Shown here piece after piece: positions 49,852-59,793 of a DNA stretch of 64,000 nt (within the stretch, counting starts at the first letter, position 1; the number at the start of each line of letters is the position of its first letter). A program made the position numbers and the translations under genes. Source of the DNA: Pectobacterium sp. PL152. Its GTDB lineage: Bacteria; Pseudomonadota; Gammaproteobacteria; Enterobacterales; Enterobacteriaceae. The notes below the pieces were generated by a model. That model saw nothing but the letters and a program-made list of their open reading frames with translations, searched no databases and was not told the origin of the DNA. The stretch lies in the NCBI GenBank assembly GCA_021907015.1, contig CP091064.1:4278001-4342000 (forward strand). The letters run 5' to 3'.

Positions 49852-50852
49852 CTACTTGCCCACATCGGTTGCCGCCTCATTAAGCAACGTGAGATAGCGC
49901 GAACTCGAAATGTTCCTGCCAGTGACAACGCAGACGGTGTTACGTCCCCAATCTCCTTCGCGTAGCGAATGGCTCCGGCGACGGCTGGCACCCTGAAGGT
50001 TCGACGACATGGCGATGCAGATCGAGCATTGACAGCATCGCGGCTTTGATTTCCGCTTCTGATACCGTGAGCACGCGATCGACACGGTCACGAACCAGCG
50101 GCCAGGTCATCGTACTGGGTTCTATATAACCGCTAACGCCCTCGGCGATAGAAGGTGCCAGTTCGACGGGAAGCGTGTCACGTGCCTCTTTCCAGCGGGC
50201 AAATGTCGGACTGGCTTCACTTTGTATACCCCATACTTCGATAGCGGGATTGATTGCTTTGGCTGCTGTTGCAATCCCTGAGGCGAGACCGCCACCACCG
50301 ATATTCACCAGGATTACCTCCGCATCCATCCAGTCTTCCATAATCTCAAGGCCGACGGTGCCGCCGCCTGCAATCATATGCGGGTTGTCGTAAGCCGAAA
50401 CGAAGGTGGCACCAGACTGTTGTGCCGTTACTATTGCCGCCTGCCTGGCTTCTTCGATGTCATCAAAAAACGTAATATGGGCACCGCAGCCTTTCATGGC
50501 CGCGACCTTCATCGGGTCTGCTGAACGTGGCAAAAGATGGTTACGGGGACGCCTGCCACTTGTCCGGCATAGGCGAGCCCTAATCCGTGATTTCCTGCCG
50601 TTGGGGCAATGACGCCAGCACGGCGCTGTTCTGCATCCAGATTAGCAAGAACGTTTGCCGCCCCCGCAGTTTGAAGCTACCGGTCTGTTGGAGGTTTTCC
50701 ATCTTGAGCCGAATTTCTGCACCGACATGAGCGGATAATTCCTGCGAGTGGTCTAGTGGCGTCCTGCGTATCGTTGTTTTAATCTGCTGAGCGGCGGCGT
50801 AAATATCTTTCAACGTTATAGCGTCGGTTGCGCTTTGGTGTTTGCTTGTCAT
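49852..50852 (-). CDS. threonine/serine dehydratase-like PLP enzyme (about four apparent frameshifts)
   Basis: ATG 50852 opens with ITLKDIYAAAQQIKTTIRRT. The PLP lysine is in ENLQQTGSFKLRGAANVLAN once one G is restored near 50664. Further pieces are VIAPTAGNHGLGLAYAGQVA, SADPMKVAAMKGCGAHITFF and the phosphate loop NIGGGGLASGIATAAKAINP. The end needs two more single-base corrections and reads GRNTVCVVTGRNISSSRYLT before the stop at 49852. The length is about 334 aa, as for catabolic threonine dehydratase or serine racemase. It would deaminate threonine or serine to a keto acid. It diverges from an ArsR regulator. Confidence 0.82.
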
Positions 50853-50904
50853 AGTATTCTCCTATCAGCTGTATATGGAAATGACTATATAGGTATTTGG
50901 CTAT

Positions 50905-51255
50905 ATGAACAAGCGTGCAACGACAGCGGCCGATTTACTACGGGCACTCGGCAACGAGCAGCGGCTCATTATTCTGGAATGGTTGGCCGATCCTCGGGCA
51001 CATTTCCCAGAACAGCAGGATGGCGATTTAGTTAAGGATGGGGTGTGCGTAGGGTTTATCACTGAGAAAATCGGCCTGAGTCAGCCGACTGTCACCGGCC
51101 ATCTCCAATATCTATCGAAAGCCGGGATTGTCACATCGAAGCGCATCAAGAACTGGGTGTTCTATAAACTTGTCCCTGAGCGTTTAGAGGAGGCAACTGC
51201 CGTATTGTCTGAGCTTGCCAAGGTCGCCTCGCGTCAACACAAACCGTCAGAATAG
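50905..51255 (+). CDS. ArsR-family winged-helix regulator
   Basis: 116 residues. AADLLRALGNEQRLIILEWL and SQPTVTGHLQYLSKAGIVTS form the ArsR winged helix. There is a single Cys (DGVCVGFI) and no classical metal-binding Cys pair, so it may sense something other than metal. It diverges from the dehydratase gene by 52 bp and ends 14 bp before the convergent MFS stop. It probably controls the dehydratase. The frame is intact. Confidence 0.88.
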   Translation: MNKRATTAADLLRALGNEQRLIILEWLADPRAHFPEQQDGDLVKDGVCVGFITEKIGLSQPTVTGHLQYLSKAGIVTSKRIKNWVFYKLVPERLEEATAVLSELAKVASRQHKPSE

Positions 51256-51269
51256 GTCGTTAGCCGTCA

Positions 51270-52516
51270 TCACTTCCCCTGAGACTTAGCTGAGCGAACC
51301 CGCGTAGCCCAGCTTGGCAGATGGGTGACGGCAAGGACGACAAGCACGATACCGCCAGCCAGAAAGAAGGTGAGCTGCATGCCATTTGCGAGGGAAGCGG
51401 GGGCTGCATGGGCAAAATCTTCCGTACCGACACCCAGCGCGAAAATCTGCCCCATGAGCGATGCCCCCGCGATCAGCCCAATGTTGCGCGACAGGTTAAT
51501 CAGGCCGGAGACGGTCCCGCGCTGGTTCCCGGGAACCTTGGCAAGGGTGGCGGTGTTGTTTGCTGCCAGAAAAAGCTGGTAACCTGGCGTCAGGATAATA
51601 ATGGCAAGAATGTATCCCGCGACGCCGAACAGATTAGGCAAGATCGCCAGCATAAAGGTGCCGGCAACCACGAGGGTTATCCCTGCGGTGAGAGCCCGTC
51701 CAAACCCCCAGTTATCAACCAATCGCCCTGAAGGAATGCCGCAGAAAATTGCAACGGCCGGGCCAATGGCCATCACCAGCCCCACCAGCGTGTCCTTCAG
51801 CCCCAGACCCGATCCAAGATAGTAGGGCCCAACGACTAACGTCGTCATCATGACGGAGGAGACGGCCGCATTGACGATGAGATTCGGCAAAATTGTGGTC
51901 GGTGAGATACCTGAGTTCTGCACTTTCTCCTTAACCGGTGTATCCGGCAGCAGAGCGAAAGCCAGAAACAGGACGATCGTGACCAGCGGGATCTGTACCC
52001 AGAATAGGCTGCGCCATCCTGCTGTCGTAAGCAGGAAGCCGCCGACAGAAGGGCCAAGCGCGGTACCCAGTGCCGATACCGTTCCCAGTATCCCCATCGC
52101 TCGCCCGACGTGATTTTCACCGGCCGTCTGCCTCAGCAGTGCCATGCTGAGCGTCATCAGGAAGGCGGCGCCGACCCCTGAAGCGCTCTTGCCCCGATAA
52201 GTTGCCACAGTTGGGGAGCAACGGCACACAGCAGCGACGCGACGGCGAAAAGCCCAAGTCCGGCAATGAAAACGGGTTTCAGCCCATAGCGATCGCCAAG
52301 GCGACCCGCGATCACAACCGAAAGCGCCATGGCTGCAAGATAGGCGATGACAACGACCTGCACCTGCGCGAAGGGCGCAGAAAATACGGCTGTCAGCGTC
52401 GGAAGGGCGATGTTGGCAATACTCGTTCCCAGCGAGGCCGACAGTATTGCGAGCGCCAGTGTGAGGGTAATCCCCATTGTAGCTTGCTCGGGTTCGTCTG
52501 GTTGATGAGTTACCAT
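51270..52516 (-). CDS. MFS multidrug exporter, DHA type (one apparent frameshift)
   Basis: ATG 52516 gives MVTHQPDEPEQATMGITLTL, then SLGTSIANIALPTLTAVFSA and LAAMALSVVIAGRLGDRYGL, the DHA opening with the loop 2-3 motif. One G is missing near 52181; corrected, ALQGVGAAFLMTLSMALLRQ continues through FVQIPLV-type helices to SWATRVRSAKSQGK. The length is about 415 aa. It diverges from a MerR regulator, and its promoter has the long spacer of MerR-activated genes. The exported compound is unknown. Confidence 0.85.
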
Positions 52517-52548
52517 TTTTATCCTTGTCAGAATGTGGGTTCCAGAGC

Positions 52549-52579
52549 ATGCTACAAATTCAAGTCGACTTGAGGTCAA
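52549..52579 (-). promoter_or_regulatory. MerR-type promoter of the MFS exporter with 19-bp spacer
   Basis: On the minus strand TTGACC and TAGCAT are separated by 19 bp. The spacer contains the 14-bp perfect palindrome TCAAGTCGACTTGA (52560-52573). Over-long spacers with an operator inside are the hallmark of MerR-family activation by DNA untwisting. Confidence 0.72.
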
Positions 52580-52581
52580 GC

Positions 52582-53027
52582 ATGAAATTTCTGGATATTG
52601 GCGAAATTGCGGAGAGGAGTGGGCTCACGCCTTCGGCGCTGCGTTATTACGAGGAGATCGGGCTGATTGCTTCGATGTCCCGCCATGGGCTTCGGCGGCA
52701 GTTTGCTGAAGATGTGCTGCTGCAACTCAGGTTGATTACGCTGGGGAAATCGGCGGGATTTTCACTACAGGAAATCGCCGGCATGTTTAACAAGGACGGG
52801 ACGCCGGATTTACCCCGAACCACGTTGCATAAGAAGGCTGATGAGATTGATCGGCAAATTCATGAGTTGACGATATTGCGCGACACGCTGCGGCACGTCG
52901 CCGACTGTCCTGCACCATCGCATATGGAATGCCCGACGTTCAGGAAACTCGTTGAAACCACGCATCGAAGGCGGGATAACGCGAGCAATCCAACCACTCG
53001 TAAGGCACCTCAGAAGACGAAAAATAG
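52582..53027 (+). CDS. MerR-family regulator (apparent frameshift at the C-terminus)
   Basis: ATG 52582: MKFLDIGEIAERSGLTPSAL then RYYEEIGLIASMSRHGLRRQ is the MerR winged helix. The dimerisation helix DEIDRQIHELTILRDTLRHV and the segment CPAPSHMECPTFRKLVETTH, with two Cys, follow. As given the frame runs on to 53202 through a terminator. One A added in the A run at 53020-53024 creates AAA-TAG and ends the protein at 53027, about 149 aa, the usual length. It controls the divergent MFS gene through the operator at 52549-52579. Confidence 0.82.
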
Positions 53028-53034
53028 AGTACAC

Positions 53035-53058
53035 TCCGCCGTTCGTGGCGGATTTTTT
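53035..53058 (+). terminator. terminator after the MerR gene
   Basis: CCGCC-GTTCGT-GGCGG followed by ATTTTTT. Confidence 0.8.
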
Positions 53059-53215
53059 ATATCGCCAGACCCGCGCGTACCGGATATGCAACCGGTTTCT
53101 TATTTCTGTTCATGCCCTCCTTTTTCCTCTAGAATTTCGGCCATTCGAGGCGCGCGGAAGCAAAGCAACGTCAGGTGCGCCACGGCGATCATTGATAAAT
53201 AGTCAGCATTGATAA

Positions 53216-54664
<1,449 letters not shown>

Positions 54665-54825
54665 ATGCATATTTCTCGATGCTGAGGGAAATGGCATCGG
54701 GAATGTTTTTTCGCAGACCAGAAATTTATCGTCCAGACTTAACCCAAAGACGTAGTCTGCGCAGGCATTGTGCTTTACACTGCGCGCTGCAAAAATTGAG
54801 CAGATAAACGATTAAGTAGGCGACA

Positions 54826-55308
54826 ATGGCGATGAACGGAACGATCACAACCTGGTTTAAAGATAAAGGTTTTGGATTTATCAAAGATGAAAACGGTGAG
54901 AACCGGTATTTTCATGTGATTAAGGTCGCCAACCCTGATCTGATTAAGAAAGATGCGGCGGTGACTTTCGAGCCCACCACGAATAACAAGGGACTGTCGG
55001 CCTATGCGGTGAAGGTTTTACCGGAAAGCAAATACATCTATATCGCGGGTGAGCGCCTTAAGCTCACGTCGATCAAGTCTTATCTGGTTTACAGCGAAGA
55101 AGTGCCCGTCGATAGCGGCATTGATAAAGAAAATGCGGTGTTGTCTGTGGGGATACTGATGAATAGTATCAGGCCGAAATCAACCGCTAAGCCGGGTGAA
55201 ATGCGCTCGATAAAAAAACTGGCGATCACGACCTTCCAGGGAACGACGTTAATCTTCTCGGAAGATGAGATAGACATCGATGCCACGGTGAAATTGCTCA
55301 AGTTCTGA
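54826..55308 (+). CDS. cold-shock-domain protein with a novel C-terminal extension
   Basis: 160 residues. The first about 65 form a cold-shock domain with a variant RNP motif (ITTWFKDKGFGFIKDENGEN, then RYFHVIKVANPDL), so nucleic-acid binding is likely. The remaining about 95 residues (YIYIAGERLKLTSIKSYLVY to FSEDEIDIDATVKLLKF) are predicted beta-rich and I do not recognise the fold. The family is known only as cold-shock-domain-containing proteins. It stands alone, 160 bp after the GH1 gene. An alternative start is ATG 54832. Confidence 0.82.
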   Translation: MAMNGTITTWFKDKGFGFIKDENGENRYFHVIKVANPDLIKKDAAVTFEPTTNNKGLSAYAVKVLPESKYIYIAGERLKLTSIKSYLVYSEEVPVDSGIDKENAVLSVGILMNSIRPKSTAKPGEMRSIKKLAITTFQGTTLIFSEDEIDIDATVKLLKF

Positions 55309-55471
55309 TAACCCTGTGCCGGAGTCCTGCGCCATTCATCAGCAGAATTTCGGCATCGCTTCTGATAGCCCCCAAACGCAAGCTGCACCGCGATCGCGTC
55401 CTGCAATCTGGTACTGCTTCAAACATTACAGGTATAATCCTGTAAATTATTCAACGGATTCAGAAACGACA

Positions 55472-56011
55472 ATGACAAAACTCACCTTACAAGAGCAGAT
55501 GCTAAAAGCTGGGTTAGTGACCAGCAAAAAAATGGCCAAAGTCCAAAGAACAGCGAAAAAATCACGCGTTCAGGCTCGTGAGGCAAGAGAGGCTGTGGAA
55601 GAGAATAAAAAAGCACAGCTTGAGCGTGATAAACAGCTAAGCGAACAACAAAAACAGGCTGTTTTATCGAAAGAATATAAAGCTCAGGTGAAGCAGCTCA
55701 TTGAAATGAACAGAATCAACATTGCAAAAGGCGATATTGGTTTTAACTTCACAGATAACAACGTCATTAAAAAAATAGAAGTGGATAAGCTAACTCAGGC
55801 TCAACTGATTAGTGGTCGTCTCGCGATTGCTCGTTTGGTGGTTGATGGCAGCGGCGAGAGTGAATACGCGATTATCCCCGCCGTCGTAGCGGATAAAATT
55901 GCGCAGCGGGACGCGAGTAGTATTGTCTTAAATAGTGCGCTGAGTCAGGAAGAGCAAGACGAAGACGATCCGTATGCTGATTTTAAAGTGCCTGATGATT
56001 TGATGTGGTAA
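55472..56011 (+). CDS. yaiL: DUF2058 / YaiL nucleoprotein
   Basis: 179 residues from ATG 55472, in almost full-length agreement with E. coli YaiL from memory: TKLTLQEQMLKAGLVTSKKM, a long basic helix AKVQRTAKKSRVQAREAREA, KQLIEMNRINIAKGDIGFNF and the C-terminus DPYADFKVPDDLMW. E. coli YaiL is described as a nucleoprotein or polysaccharide-linked protein of unclear role. The open frame extends upstream to 55316 but only the ATG at 55472 fits the family. A long hairpin follows. Confidence 0.93.
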   Translation: MTKLTLQEQMLKAGLVTSKKMAKVQRTAKKSRVQAREAREAVEENKKAQLERDKQLSEQQKQAVLSKEYKAQVKQLIEMNRINIAKGDIGFNFTDNNVIKKIEVDKLTQAQLISGRLAIARLVVDGSGESEYAIIPAVVADKIAQRDASSIVLNSALSQEEQDEDDPYADFKVPDDLMW

Positions 56012-56063
56012 TTCACGTTTTGCCAATGCTTAATGCAGGCTTTTGATTTTCAACGTTATCACT

Positions 56064-56102
56064 CAGCCCGGTTAGCGATTGATTGGATCGCCAACCGGGC
56101 TG
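56064..56102. terminator. 16-bp hairpin between the convergent yaiL and mesD genes
   Basis: CAGCCCGGTTAGCGAT pairs with ATCGCCAACCGGGCTG (one mismatch or wobble) across 7 nt. There is no T tract, but its place between two convergent genes suggests a bidirectional terminator. Confidence 0.55.
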
Positions 56103-56135
56103 CGTGTGCTTCATGTAGTCGACTATTTGGCGACG

Positions 56136-57167
56136 TTATTTAGCCAGGAGTTCTCTTCGGACGATTTCCGCACCTGCGCTTAACGCATTGAGTTTGCCTC
56201 TTGCGACGCGACGGGATAACGGAGCCATACCGCAGTTGGTAGACGGATAGAGCTTGTCGGCATCCACAAACTGAAGCGCTTTTCGTAACGTATCAGCGAC
56301 TTCTTCCGGCGTCTCAATGGTATTGGTTGCCACGTCAATGGCGCCTACCATCACTTTTTTACCGCGAATGAGTTCAATCAGATCCATTGGAACGCGAGAG
56401 TTCTGACATTCCAGTGAAATGATGTCGATAGCCGATTTTTGCAGTTTAGGAAAAATTTCTTCATATTGCCGCCACTCGGATCCCAACGTCTTTTTCCAAT
56501 CGGTATTGGCTTTGATGCCATAGCCATAGCAAATATGTACCGCAGTTTCACATTTAAGCCCTTCAACGGCTCTTTCTAACGCGGCAATTCCCCAATCATT
56601 CACCTCATCAAAAAAGACATTAAATGCAGGCTCATCAAATTGGATAATGTCGACACCCGCCGCTTCTAACTCTTTCGCTTCTTGATTCAGAATGGTGGCG
56701 AATTCCCAGGCGAGTTTTTCACGACTTTTATAGTGGCTATCATAGAGTGTGTCGATCATCGTCATGGGACCAGGCAGGGCCCATTTAATGGGTTGCGTAG
56801 TGTGCTGACGTAAAAATTTGGCGTCTTCAACAAAAACGGGCTTTTGGCGAACCACCGCACCAATGACTGTCGGTACACTCGCGTCATAGCGGTTACGAAT
56901 TTTAACGATCTCACGTTTCTCGAAATCAACACCGCTGAGGTGCTCAATAAACGTCGTGACAAAATGTTGGCGCGTTTGCTCGCCGTCGCTGACAATGTCA
57001 ATCCCTGCCTGTAGTTGATCCGCCAGACTCAAACGTAGCGCATCTTGTTTGCCCTCGATCAATTCCTCACCTTGTAATTTCCAGGGTGACCAAAGGGTTT
57101 CAGGCTGCGCCAGCCAAGAAGGTTTAGGTAAACTGCCAGCCGTTGAAGTAGGTAATAATATTTTCAT
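56136..57167 (-). CDS. mesD: MesD-type folate-independent methionine synthase
   Basis: 343 residues, corresponding to the catalytic C-terminal half of MetE only. PTSTAGSLPKPSWLAQP, GIDIVSDGEQTRQHFVTTF, WALPGPMTMIDTLYDSHYKS, IQFDEPAFNVFF, the zinc ligands in VHICYGYG (His, Cys) and the final Cys of YPSTNCGMAPLSRRVA are visible. The next gene upstream encodes DUF1852 (MesX), the obligate partner of MesD-type synthases described by Price and colleagues, which use an unknown oxygen-dependent methyl donor instead of methyl-folate. The pair is 30 bp apart on the same strand. The frame is intact. Confidence 0.9.
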   Translation of the reverse strand: MKILLPTSTAGSLPKPSWLAQPETLWSPWKLQGEELIEGKQDALRLSLADQLQAGIDIVSDGEQTRQHFVTTFIEHLSGVDFEKREIVKIRNRYDASVPTVIGAVVRQKPVFVEDAKFLRQHTTQPIKWALPGPMTMIDTLYDSHYKSREKLAWEFATILNQEAKELEAAGVDIIQFDEPAFNVFFDEVNDWGIAALERAVEGLKCETAVHICYGYGIKANTDWKKTLGSEWRQYEEIFPKLQKSAIDIISLECQNSRVPMDLIELIRGKKVMVGAIDVATNTIETPEEVADTLRKALQFVDADKLYPSTNCGMAPLSRRVARGKLNALSAGAEIVRRELLAK

Positions 57168-57197
57168 AGTAATAGGTGACCTTGTGTGTTTGGTTAA

Positions 57198-58175
57198 TCA
57201 AAGAACGTAATTAGCAGACCATTGCTCAAGAATAGCTTGGTATGGTTTGATAAAGTTTTTCTCCGTAAACTTTCCCTGCTCAATAGCCAACAGGCTACGT
57301 TCTTCTCGATCGTAAACAATTTGAGTGAATGAATGATCCTGATGATTCAGGCTTGGCTGATAGCATTGACCTGCCGGAGAGTTCGCATTGTAAATCTCAG
57401 GTCGGTAAATCTTTTGAAAAGTCTCCATCGTGGAGATGGTACTGATCAGCTCAAGATTCGTGTAATCACTCAGTAAGTCACCAGAAAAATAGAAGGCCAA
57501 AGGCGCAACACTATTTGGCGGCATAAAATAGCGAGCCTGTAACCCCATTTTATGGAAGTATTGGTCGGTCAATGAATATTCATCTTGCTGGTATTCGATG
57601 CCTAATACAGGGTGCTGATTTCCAGTCCGATGATAGGTATTTTTACTTGAAACACTGAGGCATATTACTGGCGCTTTGCTAAACGTCTCTTTGTAGCGCT
57701 TCGAATTCACGAAGGATTTAAAGATGTTTCCATGCAAATCGCCAAAGCTATCGGGGGTGCTAAATCCGGGATGGTTCTTATTATGATCTGACAGCAATAC
57801 GCTAAAGTCATAATCTCGCACGTAGGAGGAGAAATTATTCCCTACAATCCCTTCAATGCGCTCGTTCGTTTTTTTATCAACAACATTCGTTTTCAATATT
57901 TCAATGACGGGGAAGGTGTTGCCATTGCCTTCAATATCAATTTCAACGGAAATGATATCAAGTTCGACAGCGTAACGATCGCCTTTGGGGTTGTCCCAAT
58001 GTGCCAGAGAGTTGAAACGATTGTCAATCATTTTTAAAGCGTTGCGCAAGTTCTCCTGGCGGTTCTTTCCTCGCGCCAAATTCGCAAAGTTAGTCGTGAT
58101 ACGCGTATTTTCGGAGGGGTTATAATTCTCATCGAAACACGTGTTCTTAATAGTAAATGTAAAATTCTTATTCAT
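57198..58175 (-). CDS. mesX: MesX (DUF1852), partner of the MesD methionine synthase
   Basis: 325 residues. NKNFTFTIKNTCFDENYNPS, then ENTRITTNFANLARGKNRQE and LRNALKMIDNRFNSLAHWDN, is the DUF1852 opening. Later conserved stretches are SDHNKNHPGFSTPDSFGDLH and YNANSPAGQCYQPSLNHQDH. There is no signal peptide. Its biochemical activity is not settled; genetic work elsewhere shows it is needed for MesD function. It is the first gene of the two-gene unit. I saw no clear MetJ box in the 130 bp upstream. The frame is intact. Confidence 0.9.
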   Translation of the reverse strand: MNKNFTFTIKNTCFDENYNPSENTRITTNFANLARGKNRQENLRNALKMIDNRFNSLAHWDNPKGDRYAVELDIISVEIDIEGNGNTFPVIEILKTNVVDKKTNERIEGIVGNNFSSYVRDYDFSVLLSDHNKNHPGFSTPDSFGDLHGNIFKSFVNSKRYKETFSKAPVICLSVSSKNTYHRTGNQHPVLGIEYQQDEYSLTDQYFHKMGLQARYFMPPNSVAPLAFYFSGDLLSDYTNLELISTISTMETFQKIYRPEIYNANSPAGQCYQPSLNHQDHSFTQIVYDREERSLLAIEQGKFTEKNFIKPYQAILEQWSANYVL

Positions 58176-58631
58176 CGCGATCTGACATCCTAATTTTGAT
58201 ATAAAACCTGATGTTATGTCTTTCTTTTCGAAGGTTTTCAGGTCTTATCATCCAGCAGATTTCATATTGTCTCTAACTACCACTGCACAATTTATGCCAG
58301 ACTCAGTGAGTGAGTAAAAGTGATTTAATTTCAATAGACATGAGCCATCTTCATGACTTGGTGTACGGTTCGCATCGGCGCGGTAGTAGCGCTCCCTGTT
58401 ATACAACATTTATTTTTATAATTCATATGGTTAGTGGAGGTTGCTTGCATGGTCTCATGGTAAGGCTAAACTGGAAAAGTTTACCCGGTTTTTCGCGCCT
58501 AAGAGACTGAACCTTCCTCGTTTGGCTCCTTGCCCCGACATGGATGACAGGAAAACGAAGTAAGAATGGTATTATCCAGGCCAGATGATGCATGCATCAA
58601 CGGACATAGACCTTAACCCTGGGGACGACTT
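58176..58631. other. interval between mesX and ymjA
   Basis: About 450 bp. An open frame at 58310-58510 starts at a GTG without a ribosome binding site and its sequence looks non-coding. The interval should hold the divergent promoters of mesX and ymjA. No repeat or RNA gene is recognised. Confidence 0.45.
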
Positions 58632-58877
58632 ATGAACAATGAAATACCGCTTAAATTTTATGACATCACGGATGAGTATTCGACGGAATCTGAAAAACCG
58701 GTGAGCGAGTCAGAACGTGACGCTGTGGCACACTATTTCCAACTGCTGATCACCCGCTTAATGAATAATGAAGAAATCAGTGAAGATGCGCAGCAAGAGA
58801 TGGCCAGTGAAGCCGGTATCGACGCGCATCGTATTGATGAGATCGCGACGTTCCTGAATCAATGGGGCAATGAGTAG
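58632..58877 (+). CDS. ymjA: YmjA (DUF2543) small protein
   Basis: 81 residues, the same length as E. coli YmjA and clearly related from memory: [60 protein letters not shown] and [11 protein letters not shown]. It is an acidic, helical, probably cytoplasmic protein of unknown function. GGGGACGACTT lies upstream of the ATG. It stands alone; a shared terminator separates it from the next, convergent gene. Confidence 0.93.
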   Translation: MNNEIPLKFYDITDEYSTESEKPVSESERDAVAHYFQLLITRLMNNEEISEDAQQEMASEAGIDAHRIDEIATFLNQWGNE

Positions 58878-58968
58878 TGCTTGTTGAGGGCATGTTGAAA
58901 AGGATGCAAGGTGAGTGTGATTGTGTCCGCTCTCCATTCTGGCCGACTGCCATAAGATGTTAAAAACA

Positions 58969-59002
58969 AAAATCCCGCCTGTGTTTCCTGACGCGGGATT
59001 TT
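58969..59002. terminator. bidirectional terminator between ymjA and the AIG2-like gene
   Basis: AAAATCCCGC/GCGGGATTTT, a perfect 10-bp stem with A and T tracts on both sides, between convergent genes. Confidence 0.82.
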
Positions 59003-59047
59003 CAAATTGGGTTCCCTTGCTGTGGCAGGGCAGGGAACGTATTCGAG

Positions 59048-59392
59048 CTATATCGCGTGTTGGCCTGTTTGTGGCTGTAACTGGTAAATCCAGGCTGTAA
59101 CCTGTTGGCCTTCCGCTGTGGTAACCACAACCTCAATGCGATCGTAGCCCTCTTCAAACTCATCCAGCATTGACCAGTGCGCTTCAAGATTATCAGATAA
59201 AAATAGGTAACCGCTGACGCGCGGCCCGCGCTCATCCAGCACGATCCCCGGAAAATCCGCGGCGGCACCCCAGCCACGCTCATAAAACGTGCCTGTCACG
59301 TAACCCGGCAACCATTCTCCACCGATGTTCTCCAGAATATAGGCATTCGTGTGACCCGGACGCAGCGTACCGTAGACAAACAAGCGTTCCAT
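59048..59392 (-). CDS. gamma-glutamylcyclotransferase-like (AIG2/GGCT) family protein
   Basis: 114 residues. MERLFVYGTLRPGHTNAYIL is the family's nucleotide- or peptide-binding start (YGTLRPG). The conserved acidic residue lies in WSMLDEFEEGYDRIEVVVTT, then AWIYQLQ. Members cut gamma-glutamyl or similar amide bonds to give 5-oxoproline; this one's substrate is unknown. It is not especially close to E. coli YtfP. It is convergent with ymjA. The frame is intact. Confidence 0.85.
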   Translation of the reverse strand: MERLFVYGTLRPGHTNAYILENIGGEWLPGYVTGTFYERGWGAAADFPGIVLDERGPRVSGYLFLSDNLEAHWSMLDEFEEGYDRIEVVVTTAEGQQVTAWIYQLQPQTGQHAI

Positions 59393-59597
59393 TTTTCCTC
59401 GTCAATCAAAACAGTGAATTCCCAAAGGGCGAAGAGCAATGCTCACGTTAGGGCTTAATAAAGCGATTCGCAACAGGTTATTTAGCGCCGCTGTTGCCAT
59501 TTTGTATTGAGCCCCGCAATCCTTTAAAGACATATTTCCGAAAACATCGCATTTCCCTACTGACATTTTTGACTGGGTCTAAAATCCTAATTGATCT

Positions 59598-59631
59598 CAT
59601 AATTTGTTATGTTATAACATAACAAATTATG
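59598..59631 (+). promoter_or_regulatory. 34-bp perfect palindrome, candidate Zur operator of the COG0523 GTPase gene
   Basis: The left half is CATAATTTGTTATGTTA and the right half its exact reverse complement, TAACATAACAAATTATG, with no gap. The centre matches the Zur consensus (TGTTATAACATAACA). It lies 163 bp before the GTPase start. Its length suggests two overlapping operators. Confidence 0.78.
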
Positions 59632-59793
59632 GCGTGGCATGCAGAACTGATGGGATACCCATGTTTGACTGACATGACAGGGCTGAGATAGGCCAGTTGA
59701 TTCCACGTGCTGAGATTTTGAGAGCTATTTCCTGCTGGGAGCGTAAGGGAGAGGCTAGTTATAAACCGCTAAGTGTTGAGGAACAGAGTAAAA

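Noticed and set aside
58310-58510. 66-aa open frame between mesX and ymjA
   Set aside because: GTG start without a ribosome binding site; the composition is not coding-like and no family is recognised.
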